The notes beneath the pieces were generated by a model. The model saw nothing but the letters and a program-made list of their open reading frames with translations, had not been told where the DNA came from and made no database searches. DNA of 64,000 nucleotides from Amanita rubescens (lineage: Eukaryota; Basidiomycota; Agaricomycetes; Agaricales; Amanitaceae), in the NCBI GenBank assembly GCA_015039365.1, contig WION01000215.1, forward strand, positions 27,904 to 91,903, written 5' to 3'. Positions 31,487 through 42,254 of this stretch are shown here, piece by piece (position 1 is the stretch's first letter; every line of letters starts with the position of its first letter). Both the position numbers and the translations under genes were made by a program.

Positions 31487-31788
31487 TCTTATAGAGGATA
31501 GTGTTCAAGAATGGAATGTTGACTTTAAATGTAAGTTACTCTTAATAGTTAATCATCATGTCAGAGTTGATATAATTAGATAAAAATAGCCTAAATAGGC
31601 CTCGGACTTGCCGTGCACTGCAGCGGCCCACATAACCAAGTTCCTTCAAATCAGCGATTGCTTCATTGAGCAATCAATATCGAACAGTTGACGATTACAT
31701 GAGGATAGTGATTTGAGATCTACAACTACCTGAAATCATACGTGCCTCCATATATAATGTGGAAAAAGAAAAGAACTGAACAATGCAC
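31487..31788. other. gene-free spacer, possible Helitron 3' end
   Basis: Between the Helitron frame and the kinase-vWA stop there is no ORF. A short palindrome GCCTAAATAGGC (about 31591) and the hairpin near 31609 are candidates for the Helitron terminal structure. Base composition returns to host-like values after about 31600. Confidence 0.3.
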
Positions 31789-34700
31789 CTACAATTCCCA
31801 CTCCGGCACGTAGGTTTCTTTGGCGAGCCAGGTCTCAGGCACCAAAGCACGGACATTCGGATGTAATCCACCAAGAACGATTCTTCGCAATCCTGCGGAG
31901 GTCAAAACCCCTCTGTATGGTACCGTGTCGACGATGCTCTAGAATATCCGTTAAATTTTTGAGGCAACACTACGAAGACCATATCTTACCCCGTTATCAC
32001 CTTTAACGAGTGCCGTCAAGACCTCTTTCGCATCTTCCTCATCTCCGATCTGTACGAATTGGATGCCCATCGTGTTGGGATGGTATCTGGAGCTTTTCAG
32101 GCGCGCCACGGCTTGCTCGATGACGCTAGCCGGGTCGTCAGCTACAAGGACAAAACGAATAAGCTCATAAGGCCGATTTTACTGTCAAAGAACGCACTTG
32201 GCACTCCGTCCGTAAGGACAATGATATCTAACGGCGGAATCTTTGAGTATTCTTCGGAGTTGGAGATGGCGCGGTCGATTCTGTCAAGATGGCTATTAAG
32301 CGCGTCTTTCAATATTGCACCCGTCGGCGTCCATCCTTGCGAAAATTATAAATCTAGGGACGAATACATTAATACTGTATTCCCTACCGTTTGGTATCAT
32401 GTGGTCAAATCTCCATCTAATTGCTTCTGCACCCTGCTAAAGGTGAGACCGAAGTCGTGAAGAGTCGTATACACACGCACTTGTATTCCTTGATCATGGA
32501 TCTCGCAGTTCAGGAATCGTAAGCTCACTGAGCACACGTTCAGCTCTAATGCGCGCTCTGCGATTCCAAGAAGTGCATCTCGGGTTTCGTCCCACCGAGA
32601 CCATAACATCTGTTACGGTCGTACTGAGATTGATTATTTCCTCCATGGCACTGTACTTACCGATCCAGAGTCGTCGATTATGAATAAGACATCATATGTC
32701 CTTTGATTTTACGATCAGTAAAGAATGGTTACATCAAAGATGCGCTTACCTGAGATAGTCCTCTATCACGGTTGGCCGAGGCATATCCATTACTGGATTA
32801 TAACCCTGGACAGTTTGTACGGGTGGAGGCGGAGGTTTCATGACATGAGCTATCTCCATAGTAACAGGGGGTTCTGGAAGGGGTGCTGTGTCTTTGGCGA
32901 GCCAGCTCTCAGGCACCAAAGCACGGACATTCGGATGCAATCCACCAAGAACGATTCTTCGCAATTCTGCAGAGGTCAAAACCCCTCTGTATGGTACCGT
33001 GTCGACGATGCTCTAGGATGTGCGTTAGAAAGTTGAGGCAACACTACGAAGATCATATCTTACCCCGTTATCACCTTTAACGAGTGCCGTCAAGACCTCT
33101 TCCGCATCTTCCTCATCTCCGATCTGTACGAATTGGATGCCCATCGTGTTGGGATGGTATCTGGAGCTTTTCATACGCGCCAAGGCTTGCTCGATGACGC
33201 TAGCCGGGTCGTCAGCTACAAGGACAAGACGAATAAACTCATGAGGCTGATTTAGCAGTTAAAGAGAATAACACACTTGGCACTCCGTCCGTCAGGACAA
33301 TAATATCCAACGGCGGAATCTTTGAGTACTCTTCGGAGTTGGCGACGGTGCGGTCGATGATGTCAAGATGGCCATTAAGCACGTCTTTCAATATTGCCCC
33401 CGTCGGCGTCCCTCCTTGGGAAAATTATAAATCTAGGAACGAATACAATAAAACCGTATTCCCTACCGCTTGGTATAATGCCGTCAAATCTCGATTTAAT
33501 TGTTTCTGCACCCTGCTAAAAGTGAGAAAGCCGTGAAGAGTCGTATATATACGCACTTGTATTCCTTGATCATAGATATCACAGTTTAGGAATCGTAAGT
33601 TCACTGAGCGCACGTTCAGCTTTAACGCGTGCTCTGCGATTTCAAGAAGTGCATCCTGGGTTTCGTACCACCGAGATCCTAACATCTGTTACGGTCGTAC
33701 TGAGATTGATTATTTCCTCCATGGCACTCTACTTACCGATCCAGAGTCGTCGATTATGAATAAGACATCATAGTTCCTTTGATTTTACGATCAGTACAGA
33801 ATAAGTTACATCAAGGAAACGCTTACCTGAGATAGTCTTCTATCTCGGTTGGCCGAGGCTCATCCATCACTCGATTATAACCCTGGACGATTTTTGCGGG
33901 TGGAGGCGGAGGTTTCATGACCTGAGCTATCTCCATAGTAGCAGGAGATTCCAGACTCGGAGGTGGAGATCTATGTTCGAAGCAATCTCCTCTGCTAGGG
34001 GGCTGTAACGATTGGGTAGCATCAGTATCCCTTTCAGGAGGCTAAGAATTGCAGAACATTAGTAAAGAATTGTCGAAGGAACAACTTTGGTCCTGCGCAC
34101 CGTGGTACCGGATGTTGACGGGGACAAAGATGCGTCTTGAAACATCCCGCCATTTCGGGCACTAGTTGGGGGGGACACACTTTGAGAAATAGCCATCATT
34201 TGCTCTGTGACATCTTTCATTGTTGGTCGTTTCAGTGGTTCCGTCGCCCAGCACTGCTTAATCAGCTTCCATGCCTCATCACTCAAAGGCGGCTCATTTT
34301 GTCGAGGTGGACGTTTACCTCGAGAGACAAGGGTCACAATCTGTATCTCCTGTCTACCAGCAAAGGGTATCCTATCGTAGTGGATCTAGGCAATTCAGAA
34401 ACAATACGAGCAAGTTTCTGCGACGCACTTCGTAATAGATACATCCAAATGCATAGACGTCCGACATTTGCGTCCTTAATGGGTCTTCAGCTGACGGGTC
34501 CGAGTCATCGACATCCTCAAGGCATCCGAATAACTCTGGGGCTGAAAAGTTGATATGCTTTGCTCCAGATTGGGTATTGGTAGCATCCAAGAGTCTGGTC
34601 AGTCCTAAATCTGCGATTTGAACGCGAAAATCGGCATCCAAGAGGACATTCTCCTGAAGAGAAAGGTTAGCATTTCAACAACGCGTGTTTAAGGTAGCGT

Positions 34701-35568
34701 ACCCCGCGTATGTCACCGTGAACCACACCTTCAGAATGAATGTACTCCATGCCTTGGGCCACTTCTAACATCTTTCTTGAGAGTGAGCTTCGATGAAGAG
34801 CCAAAGGAAGAAAAACCATACACGTTCTGTTATTTGGGCTATAGATGGATTTGTGTTCTTCCGCCATTGGGCTAGAGTCCCATTCTTCATATATGGCGAG
34901 ACGAGGAAGGCCGTTCCGCCTTCCTCTTCATAGATTCCTATGAATGGTAGTACGAGGATGTGCTCAAGGGATCCCCACATTAATGCCTCTCGACAAAAGG
35001 CCTGTTGGAAGAAGATTAAAGAACGATGACTCAAGAGCAGACATTGAAAACTTACAAGGTTGTTGGCACCGTTTTTGTATAACTCTTTTAGCGCAACGAC
35101 TGTGCCCCGAAATTCACCCTTAAAAACATTGCCATAACCGCCGCAACCTATGTAGTCGCGCTTATCTGGCATGCTGACTTCAGTTACGATGAGGGATCGT
35201 GGCACGACGGGCGTCTTTGATATGATTTTGAACATCAAGCGTCTTGCTCGCCGGCCGACATCCATGGTTGCATCCTGATTCGATAGGTAACGATGACGAA
35301 GTACATGTAGTATGAATTCCAACAGATTCATTACGTCCGAGTCCTGTCTTATCTTTTCCGCAATGCCGACATAGTCGTCCCTGGATAACAATCTGCGCAG
35401 AAGATCGATTGTTGTTGCGTTTGCGACAGACGTGATGGAAGATCCGAGCTACTAGCACTTAAGCAGGGCATGTACTGACCGCATCGCAACGTTGCGTACC
35501 TTCAAGTTGTTATCTTTAAGAATAGATAGTAACGATGAGAGAGCGTGGCCGCCCGGATCAAGCGACAT
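31789..35568 (-). CDS. TKL-type protein kinase fused to two tandem von Willebrand factor A domains
   Basis: All exons join in phase on the minus strand, about seventeen in total, from ATG 35568 to TAG 31789. An additional 5' exon is possible. Order: a short helical lead (MSLDPGGHALSSLLSILKDN), then the kinase with glycine loop GCGGYGNVFKG, Lys in VALKEL, catalytic loop VHGDIRGENVLL, DLG in place of DFG, and SAPELFG. A Pro-rich linker (MKPPPPP) leads to vWA domain 1. Its MIDAS is formed across an intron (IIDDSGS | MLGSRW), with GGTPTGAIL and IIVLTDGVPTDDP. The linker then repeats and leads to vWA domain 2 (GWTPTGAIL, same TDGVPTDDP). The two vWA units are about 1.1 kb apart and nearly identical, introns included. 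A cytosolic signalling or scaffold protein with metal-dependent adhesion sites is inferred. Confidence 0.75.
31790..33840 (-). repeat. intragenic tandem duplication of the linker-vWA module, ~1.1 kb unit
   Basis: The stretch 31800-32750 matches 32880-33850 base for base over long blocks. These include intron positions and the intronic GTAAG and AG borders. Examples are the paired blocks near 32240/33310 and 32620/33690. High identity in introns shows that the duplication is recent. Confidence 0.85.
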
Positions 35569-36529
35569 GGTTTGGAGACGCTCGGAATGCTCCGTCTGGA
35601 TCAGCGAGTTGCTCCAACTCGACCTGACGAAGTCTAATTCTAAGATTGCTCCTGGGGTGGAGTAGCTCTGGCGAACGTCTTAAGCGTCTAATCGTGTGAA
35701 TGGGGTCAATACAAAGCAGTGACCTCGAGGCTGTTAGGTCACGGTTGCCATATTTGAATTCTGTTTCCAGGTTGATGGTGGTGGACCAGTGAATGAAATC
35801 AGAGTTAGTGTGGTTGTTTGTTGGCGCGGTGACGTCACACTTGCCACGTTTCGCGACAGGAGAAGGTTCAAAGCGCCACGGGTGAGGCATTGAGGACTCA
35901 TTACCTCGCTAGGTTGAGCACTCGGCTGATCGGTCCTTTGAACCGGATTGGTTTATCACATACGGAATGCCAACGTATCGGATTCGTATCGCTTGCAAGT
36001 GCATATGGCCCGATGCCACACCTCCCAACCGGGCTCAATGTATCCCTATCCCTCACTTCCAACTCACTTCTCCTCATGGCTTGTGCCACTGCGAAGTTAC
36101 GACCCTATCCTTAACGACGTAATGACGAGGACCTGCCGGCCCACACTCTGATGATTATCTTAAAGTACCACAGAAGCTAACAACTTCCGCGTCAATGCAA
36201 TAGGTATGTTCCCCTCTCCTCTGCGACTCCATCATCGCCCTGTCACAGAACAATCCGGTACTATGAAAATTTTCTTCCGATTTAGTCATGCCCGTATTCA
36301 TTATTTCTTGGTCGTTCTCATGATTTCTGGGACAGTCCAGTGGCGATTAGCGGCGGGCGATGACATTTGTCGTTTGTATGAGCTGATGTGTTGGGGGCAT
36401 TTTCCATCACTGTAATGAACGTCTATGAGAGAGGTTGTTCAGGGTTTCCAGAAGTATCTGGATCGCAATACATTCGTACCCAGATGGCTGTGAGGATCCT
36501 GTTGTCTTCGAGGCAATATCATCGAGATG
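35569..36529. other. spacer with no certain gene
   Basis: A minus frame at 35558-35890 overlaps the start of the kinase gene in another phase and may contain an upstream exon or 5' UTR. I could not settle it. Short plus frames near 35890-36420 show no domain and no good splice joins. Confidence 0.3.
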
Positions 36530-37128
36530 TCAAGTGACCCGGTATACTTTGCTACTTTTTGGGTTACGAAGGTACATGGCAGAAAGTAACTGACGACTGA
36601 ATGGGGTCAAAGACGGATTTTCGGTCATCCGAGTATAAAGGGCATTGTAAAATTCCGGATCCAGTGCTTTAGAACCCTGGCCCACAGCGATTAGTTGGAA
36701 GGCAGATAAGGTGGATCCGGATAACGCCACTTTATGTATTGACACACCGAATGACCAATGACAAGTGTCCACGAAGTCCCGAATGATGATATGCCGGCTT
36801 GCTTCTTTTCGTGCCTCGCGCGATTGTACTTCATTCGTACATTAACCAAGAATAGTGAACCGAGCAGAAGCTTGCCAACGATAGAATAATGAATAGCCAC
36901 CGAGAGACGTCCAACTTTCTTTGTATTGTTTTTGGAAGGAGTATCTTCGAGGGTACCGCATGGTCCGGAATGGAGCAGAGTTGACGATGTGGCTGTGCTT
37001 GCAACTTCTCGGGCCTGCTGCGCGTCAACTTGACTCTCTGCCTTGCGAAGAACTGCGAGCACTTCCAATAAGCGAAAACGAGAAGTTACGCCAAAATTTG
37101 CGCTAGCGCGCCCCTTATACATGTACGA
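36530..37128 (-). CDS. hypothetical protein, probably two exons
   Basis: A 5' frame from the ATG at about 37128 (MYKGRASANFGVTSRFRLLE) runs to about residue 100. A second frame covers 36772-36530 (IHKVALSGSTLSAFQLIAVG to SSKVYRVT). An intron ending at AATGAAG near 36830 would join them through QSREARKEASRHIIIRDF. The donor is unclear, so a frameshift is the alternative. One hydrophobic stretch (IVGKLLLGSLFLVN) would then be intronic. No family recognised. Confidence 0.35.
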
Positions 37129-37727
37129 GTCAATGCGAGTCTGCGACGCCACACTGAGGCGACATGGCAAGTCCTCGTTTCCTTGGGGTCGAATTCATGC
37201 TCTAATCAAGGCGTTAAGCTCGTATTACTCACTAATTCTCTATGCGTCCATGCGTCAACTATAACTTGGAGTTGCAAGTGGTGGAGTCTCGGTGGAGTCG
37301 AGTCTCGCATAATTAGTTCGAAGTGAATGGCTGACTCCTGCCCAGGTACATTTTGTTCGTCTCCCCTGGGTTACCCCTGCACAATGATCAGCAGACGAAG
37401 ACAGACGAACGGTAATAATAGAAACTCAACAAGGAGATAACAACTTTAGCAAATTTGGAGCACGTGGTACCGAACAAAAGGTTGCCAAAGAACCACGGTC
37501 ACTCAATTGTCTTGGCTATCACGCGAGTTATTACGCGAAGACCTTAGTCCGGAGTGAGGACAATAGTCGCTGAGAGTATGTTTCTCCACTACGCTTGTTT
37601 TACGGCCCCCTTTGTACCGGCCTTTTGTCCCGAAGAAGGTATGTAAATAGCCCTCCTCCGATCGAACCCACCAGCTGATCCTTGGGGACCCCCACCTCCC
37701 TCACCTTCGACCCTCACGAACTGCAAG

Positions 37728-39186
37728 ATGATCATCGAGAAGGTGTACTTTCCTCCACCACCCCCAACATTCAATACCCTTACGTCAGTGGAACGAGCGC
37801 ACCTTAGACGCTCGACGAACAAACTTGGTCGGGTTCTGGGCATCACACCGCAAGTCATTGACTTGGATAGTGATACAACGATAGGTGAGCCCCAGCTGCT
37901 ATGCCAACGTATTCCGAGGCTGAAGCATCGCAGATGATGATGTCTACAACCACAAGGGCCATGTGAGCCCTTTCGCCAGTACTACAACGGAATCCCGTTA
38001 CCGATGGTCAACGAGGGCAGGGATCGTAGCTTCCAGCACTATGCGACACCCTCTATCGAGTTTATCCTGCGTTGATTTTCACGAGGACGAACCGGATCTC
38101 AGCAATAATGCTCACCGCATGGCAAGCATGGAACCCAAACGCAGATTGGATTCTACCTCCACACATCATCCGCCTCTACTTCGCGTTTCGCGATCGAGTC
38201 ATTTCTATTCCGAACCCACAGTTAACCTTCCTCCGTACAACTCGCACGTATCCCCCGCATCGGACGGATCAGAAGAAGAAGATTCCATCCCAGACCTCTA
38301 TTCCGACACCTCATCCAACTCAGATACTTCCGAGCCGCCTTCGCCGACTATTCCTCCTCCCTCTATAAATGCCTTGCGGCGCAAGAAGATAGAGCGACTC
38401 CAACGCATACTCGGTGAAGATGTACCTGTCGACCTGATATTTCCCGATAAACGAAGCGACGAGGGCAGTTCTGATTCCGATGGCGAACGCCATGAGGCGT
38501 TCGGCGCGGGCCCCTCGTCTGCGATTATGAAGAGACCCAAGACTGCTCCAGTAGACGGTTTCCGCTTTAAAATCGCTCCTTTTGGGGAGCATCATTTGAG
38601 GAGACCGGCGACGACGACCGGTGCTTCTGCTTCTCCAAGTCTAACTGAGAAACGTCCTCAAGAGTTTAGCTTCCAAACACCCTCGCTCCCAGCCTCTCCT
38701 CAAACACGACAGAAGAGACCCAGTACCCCTCATCCACATTACCGTCTGCAGTCATCTTTCCGGGAGGCAAATCTGACGCAACCAGTTGCACCAGCGAAAT
38801 ATTCATATATTTATTACCCCAACCAACTCTCCTCCTCTAACGAGCACCTCCCCCTGAATGAAGGCGGCGGTCCCGAATATGGGGATGCAAAGAGTTTGCA
38901 GACGATAGTCGAGTCACCTGACGAGATTGAGAGCATTCTTGCCTCCCGGGCATCAAGTGTATTCCTGGAGCAAGAAATTCGCAAGACATCGTCGCGGACA
39001 CGAAGTAGCGATATGTCGTTCGACCCGGAGTGGCACCTTGGCGATTTGGACCGGGATGGTCCTTCTGTATCGGAGGCAACATCACCACCCGACGATAAAT
39101 CTAAAGGAGACCGTAAGGAGGAAACAAGACCGACAGAGACGAGGCGTATTCGGAGAAAGCCACCGCCTGTTTACGAGCCTTCATAG
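37728..39186 (+). CDS. Ser/Pro-rich low-complexity protein, 469 aa, divergent neighbour of HEM3
   Basis: Exon 37728-37884 joins 37934-39186 across a 49-nt intron in frame (1,410 nt in total). It starts at ATG 37728 with MIIEKVYFPPPPPTFNTLTS. The body is mostly disordered, with acidic/Ser stretches such as EEEDSIPDLYSDTSSNSD. One ordered island, INALRRKKIERLQRILGED, is followed by VPVDLIFPDK. The C-terminus is rich in Arg, Thr and Pro. The ordered helix followed by a Phe/Pro motif resembles a short interaction motif in conserved hypothetical proteins. It converges with HEM3, the stop codons being about 480 bp apart. Function unknown. Confidence 0.7.
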
Positions 39187-39663
39187 ACCATCCGTTAACC
39201 TACAGAGCAATCACTTAATTCTCCTTCGTTTTTTTTTTCATTCGGTTACTAATATGGGTTTTATTAATTTGTATGTACTGGATACATGGTGCTGTTTTTT
39301 GTATTACTTCTCCGGTTCGCTAGGAAATATGACTGAGGAGCTCGATGCACGGCTAGTTGGAGTAAGGTTAAGCTTTTTGCTGCCGCTGTATGGCAACTCG
39401 GGCCGCGTTGGCAAACACGGCCAAACAAAATTCTATCCAGGTGCAAATTTTCCGGACTTTGGTTCCTTAACAATGTCATGTCTTCCCCGCCATAGAGTCA
39501 CTTGTTGTCCACACGATGGACGGTTCAAGCGCTCGCGGGGACGTAGAGGAACTCTTGTCACATCAAGCTCTAGGTGCCCAATCGCATTAGCACTTGTATT
39601 GATGGGCACGGCACATATCGATACTACCCATCAAAATCGAATACATTCAATACTACTTTTTTT

Positions 39664-40848
39664 TCATGACTTTGCTGCCTGATTCTGGTCTAGGGCATCC
39701 TGCTTCTCTGCCGCCTGAACGCGACTTGCACGGTCCTGGTTTATATCGTCTAAGATCTTCTTCGCACCAGCCTTCAACAGCGCATGAGCAACCTCAACTC
39801 CAAGCTCCTCCGCGTCGCTTGGGCACGTCACATCCCGTCTCAAAGTCTCCTCGACATGATTCTGCCCATCGAGCGAAGTCACACAGCCCGTAAGCATCAA
39901 CTCGCCCGACTCGCCCCAGCTGAACTGCTTCAGCACAGTCGATACCCCAACGGGTACGCTGCACCCCCCTTCTAATACCCTTAAACACGCGCGCTCAGCG
40001 AGACACCGATATTGAGTTTGCCAATGTGTGAGACGCTGGCAGAGAGCGAGCGCTTCAGAATCCGTACTCCGGATTTCAACTCCCAATGCGCCTTGAGAGA
40101 CGGCGTGCAAAAGTGTAGGAGGGGTAATATCCGAGCTGATCCGCTCTCCCATTCCGAGGCGGACAAGACCGGCTTTAGCGAGTATCAACGCAGCGTAGGG
40201 TCCTTCCGGGTCATCTAGCTTTGCCAGTCGTGTGTTCCTGCCACATGGAGGATGAGAGTATGTCCGACGCTGTAGTGTACGATTTCTTACAAGTTTCCGC
40301 GCTTTACTCACACTTGGATGAGTAAAAAAACATTATGTGATTTTTTTTTTCAAATTACTCACCACGTCCAAGAACTTGAGACCCGGGTAAAGCCTCTTGA
40401 GTTGGGCCACTCGTCTGACGCTACTCGTCCCTACTGCGCTCCCAACGGGAAGATCACCCAGCGTTTTCCATTGAACACCTTTCTTCATGACTAACGAGTC
40501 AACCGGATCCTCTCTCTCTAAAATCGCACCAATAACGCATCCCTCGGGTAAAGTCGTAGGCACGTCTTTCAAAGAATGCACAAGCATATCGACTCGGTCC
40601 TCTTTGAGTGCAACCTCGAGCTCCTTGGTCCATAATGCTTTTCCGCCGAGGAGGTACAACGCCTGGGATTGATTTTTGTCGCCTGCCGTGGACATGAAGG
40701 AGGTGCTGAATTTTGGGACGGTTGGGTCATCGGTGGGTGGGTAAAGCGCTTGTAGGTCTCCGAGCACGATGTTAGTTTGGATCTGGGCAAGCTGTGAGGC
40801 GCGGGATGCTAATACGAAGGTGCGCGCTGGAGATGAATTGGTGGTCAT
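39664..40848 (-). CDS. HEM3: hydroxymethylbilane synthase (porphobilinogen deaminase)
   Basis: The enzyme condenses four porphobilinogens into hydroxymethylbilane in haem synthesis. Three exons, 40848-40363, 40301-40291 and 40237-39664, total 1,071 nt and give 356 aa, the usual length. Landmarks: FVLASRASQLAQIQT, VDMLVHSLKDVPTTLPEG, SAVGTSSVRRVAQL, then RGNLNTRLAKLDDPEGPYAA. The last motif is assembled over the 11-nt micro-exon. LEGGCSVPVG carries the Cys that holds the dipyrromethane cofactor. Without the micro-exon the four residues RGNL are lost and the frame breaks. The start is ATG 40848. This is the complete functional copy; two fragments of it occur at 51.9 and 54.9 kb. Confidence 0.95.
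40291..40301 (-). other. 11-nt HEM3 micro-exon
   Basis: The minus-strand sequence CGCGGAAACTT is flanked upstream by an AAAG acceptor and downstream by a GTAAG donor. Introns are 61 nt before it and 53 nt after it. Joined to exon 1 (...FLDV) and exon 3 (GAACACACG...), it encodes R-G-N-L and completes the conserved DVRGNLNTRL segment. Confidence 0.85.
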
Positions 40849-40954
40849 CGTGTCAGCAAGATAAGATAAGATTAGATAATGTTCCGCTTTAAAATTTGCC
40901 CAACCGCCCTTTTCCCGATATTTGTCCTACGCTCGGTTCGATCCCAGAGTGATT

Positions 40955-42032
40955 ATGATGCTTTCTGTGACAACCACATCGCAACCAGCATTTTATGTCT
41001 TCATTTCAATCATCCTTTTGATTCCATTTGTGGTCTTCAAGCACAGGACGCGACGCACAAAGAAACCCAAAGACAAAACTCTGCAGCATCTCGTCAGCGT
41101 TCTAGTTCCCACTCGCGTTTCTTGGGAGCATCACTACTCGAAACTTTTCAATTACACCAAATCTGAAAAGAGAGCTATCATCTGGATTTCTCTATCGAGT
41201 CTTGTACAGGGTCTATGCAACGGGTCGCTCGAGCTTAGGAATGAGCGAGATTTGCAAGCGCTGATTTCAGGCCGACTCCGGGTTCCTTCTGGTTGGGCGA
41301 TATCGTTGAAGATCGAGTTTTCCTGGTGGCTTAGGCTTTTCTATCGCTTTTCGTTGGATAAATACCACTTGGGGCCGGTATGGCCGTGTTATAATGCTCG
41401 CTGTCACTTACCTTGCTGTTCGGCAGTGTCGTGCGCGTAGGGCAGGCGCATATATGCGCAGTTCCGCTTCTGGATTGCGTCCCCTTCAAGAACTTTCACA
41501 GCGTACGAGTATACTGTCTGAACACGTATCCAATACCCTGTTTTACGACTTGGATCTGGTCTGTTACAGCCATCTTAAAAGCATCATCTACGACGTCAGA
41601 CGATCGCAGGTCAAGACAAACTCAATAATAACACTGGAATTCACAACACTCGGGCTACACGTCTCGTATCTCTCCTCGTTGTATCTCGCTTGCGCCGTTC
41701 CGTTCCTTGAAGACGAGTCCGAATCGGGGAAACGCACCCTAACACCACTTCATCTGTCTTTACGACATATGATCGAGCTGCTGTCTGATGCTGCAATTAA
41801 GATCAAGTCGGTGTGCGATGTGTCTTTGATGCGCGCGGAGGAGTTGCGCAGGCGCAGTCGACATCTGATGGTTAAAAAAGGGATCAAATATGGGCAAAAG
41901 GAAGGGGTACTGTTGACCTGGGAAGCAGCTTTGCTCACGGACGGCCATTTGGTGAGGTGGAGAGTATGCTGTAGAGACAGTATGCATTTGTGTTTCCTGC
42001 ATGATTCACATAACAATACTCACCAGCACTAG
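40955..42032 (+). CDS. membrane-anchored protein of unknown function, 342 aa (intact copy)
   Basis: Exons 40955-41377 and 41427-42032 join in phase 0 across a 49-nt intron. An N-terminal hydrophobic segment (FYVFISIILLIPFVVF) after a short lead is followed by a basic KHRTRRTKKPKDK. That looks like a single-pass anchor with the rest cytosolic. The body is helical with no recognised domain (WISLSSLVQGLCNGS, FYDLDLVCYSHLKS). It starts about 105 bp from the HEM3 start on the opposite strand, so the two share a divergent promoter. The last residues (VRWRVCC...) may instead be intronic, because GTGAGG at 41952 is a good donor. A broken direct copy lies at 55.0-56.0 kb. Confidence 0.55.
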
Positions 42033-42254
42033 TCGACCGGTACTTGAGAGCATCATTCGACAACGAAAGGGATGTCACGGTCAGCATCGGAAATACATTA
42101 GGGCCAAAATAATAATAAAACCGGGCTACATGTGAGATTCGACGCTTCGTGTGCACGAGAAGATACTGAAAGAACAAAGAAGCTGAGATACAGAACATAA
42201 TACCAGAGGTGAACGCCGAGGGATATACACTAGCGTTTGAAAATAAGGTGCTTA

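Noticed and set aside
31580..31640. Helitron 3' terminus with CTRR
   Set aside because: Palindromes are present but no CTRR followed by T sits at the expected distance, so the border is left open.
32059..33536. Plus-strand frames opposite the vWA repeats
   Set aside because: They are paired shadows created by the duplicated minus-strand gene, which itself splices cleanly with vWA motifs.
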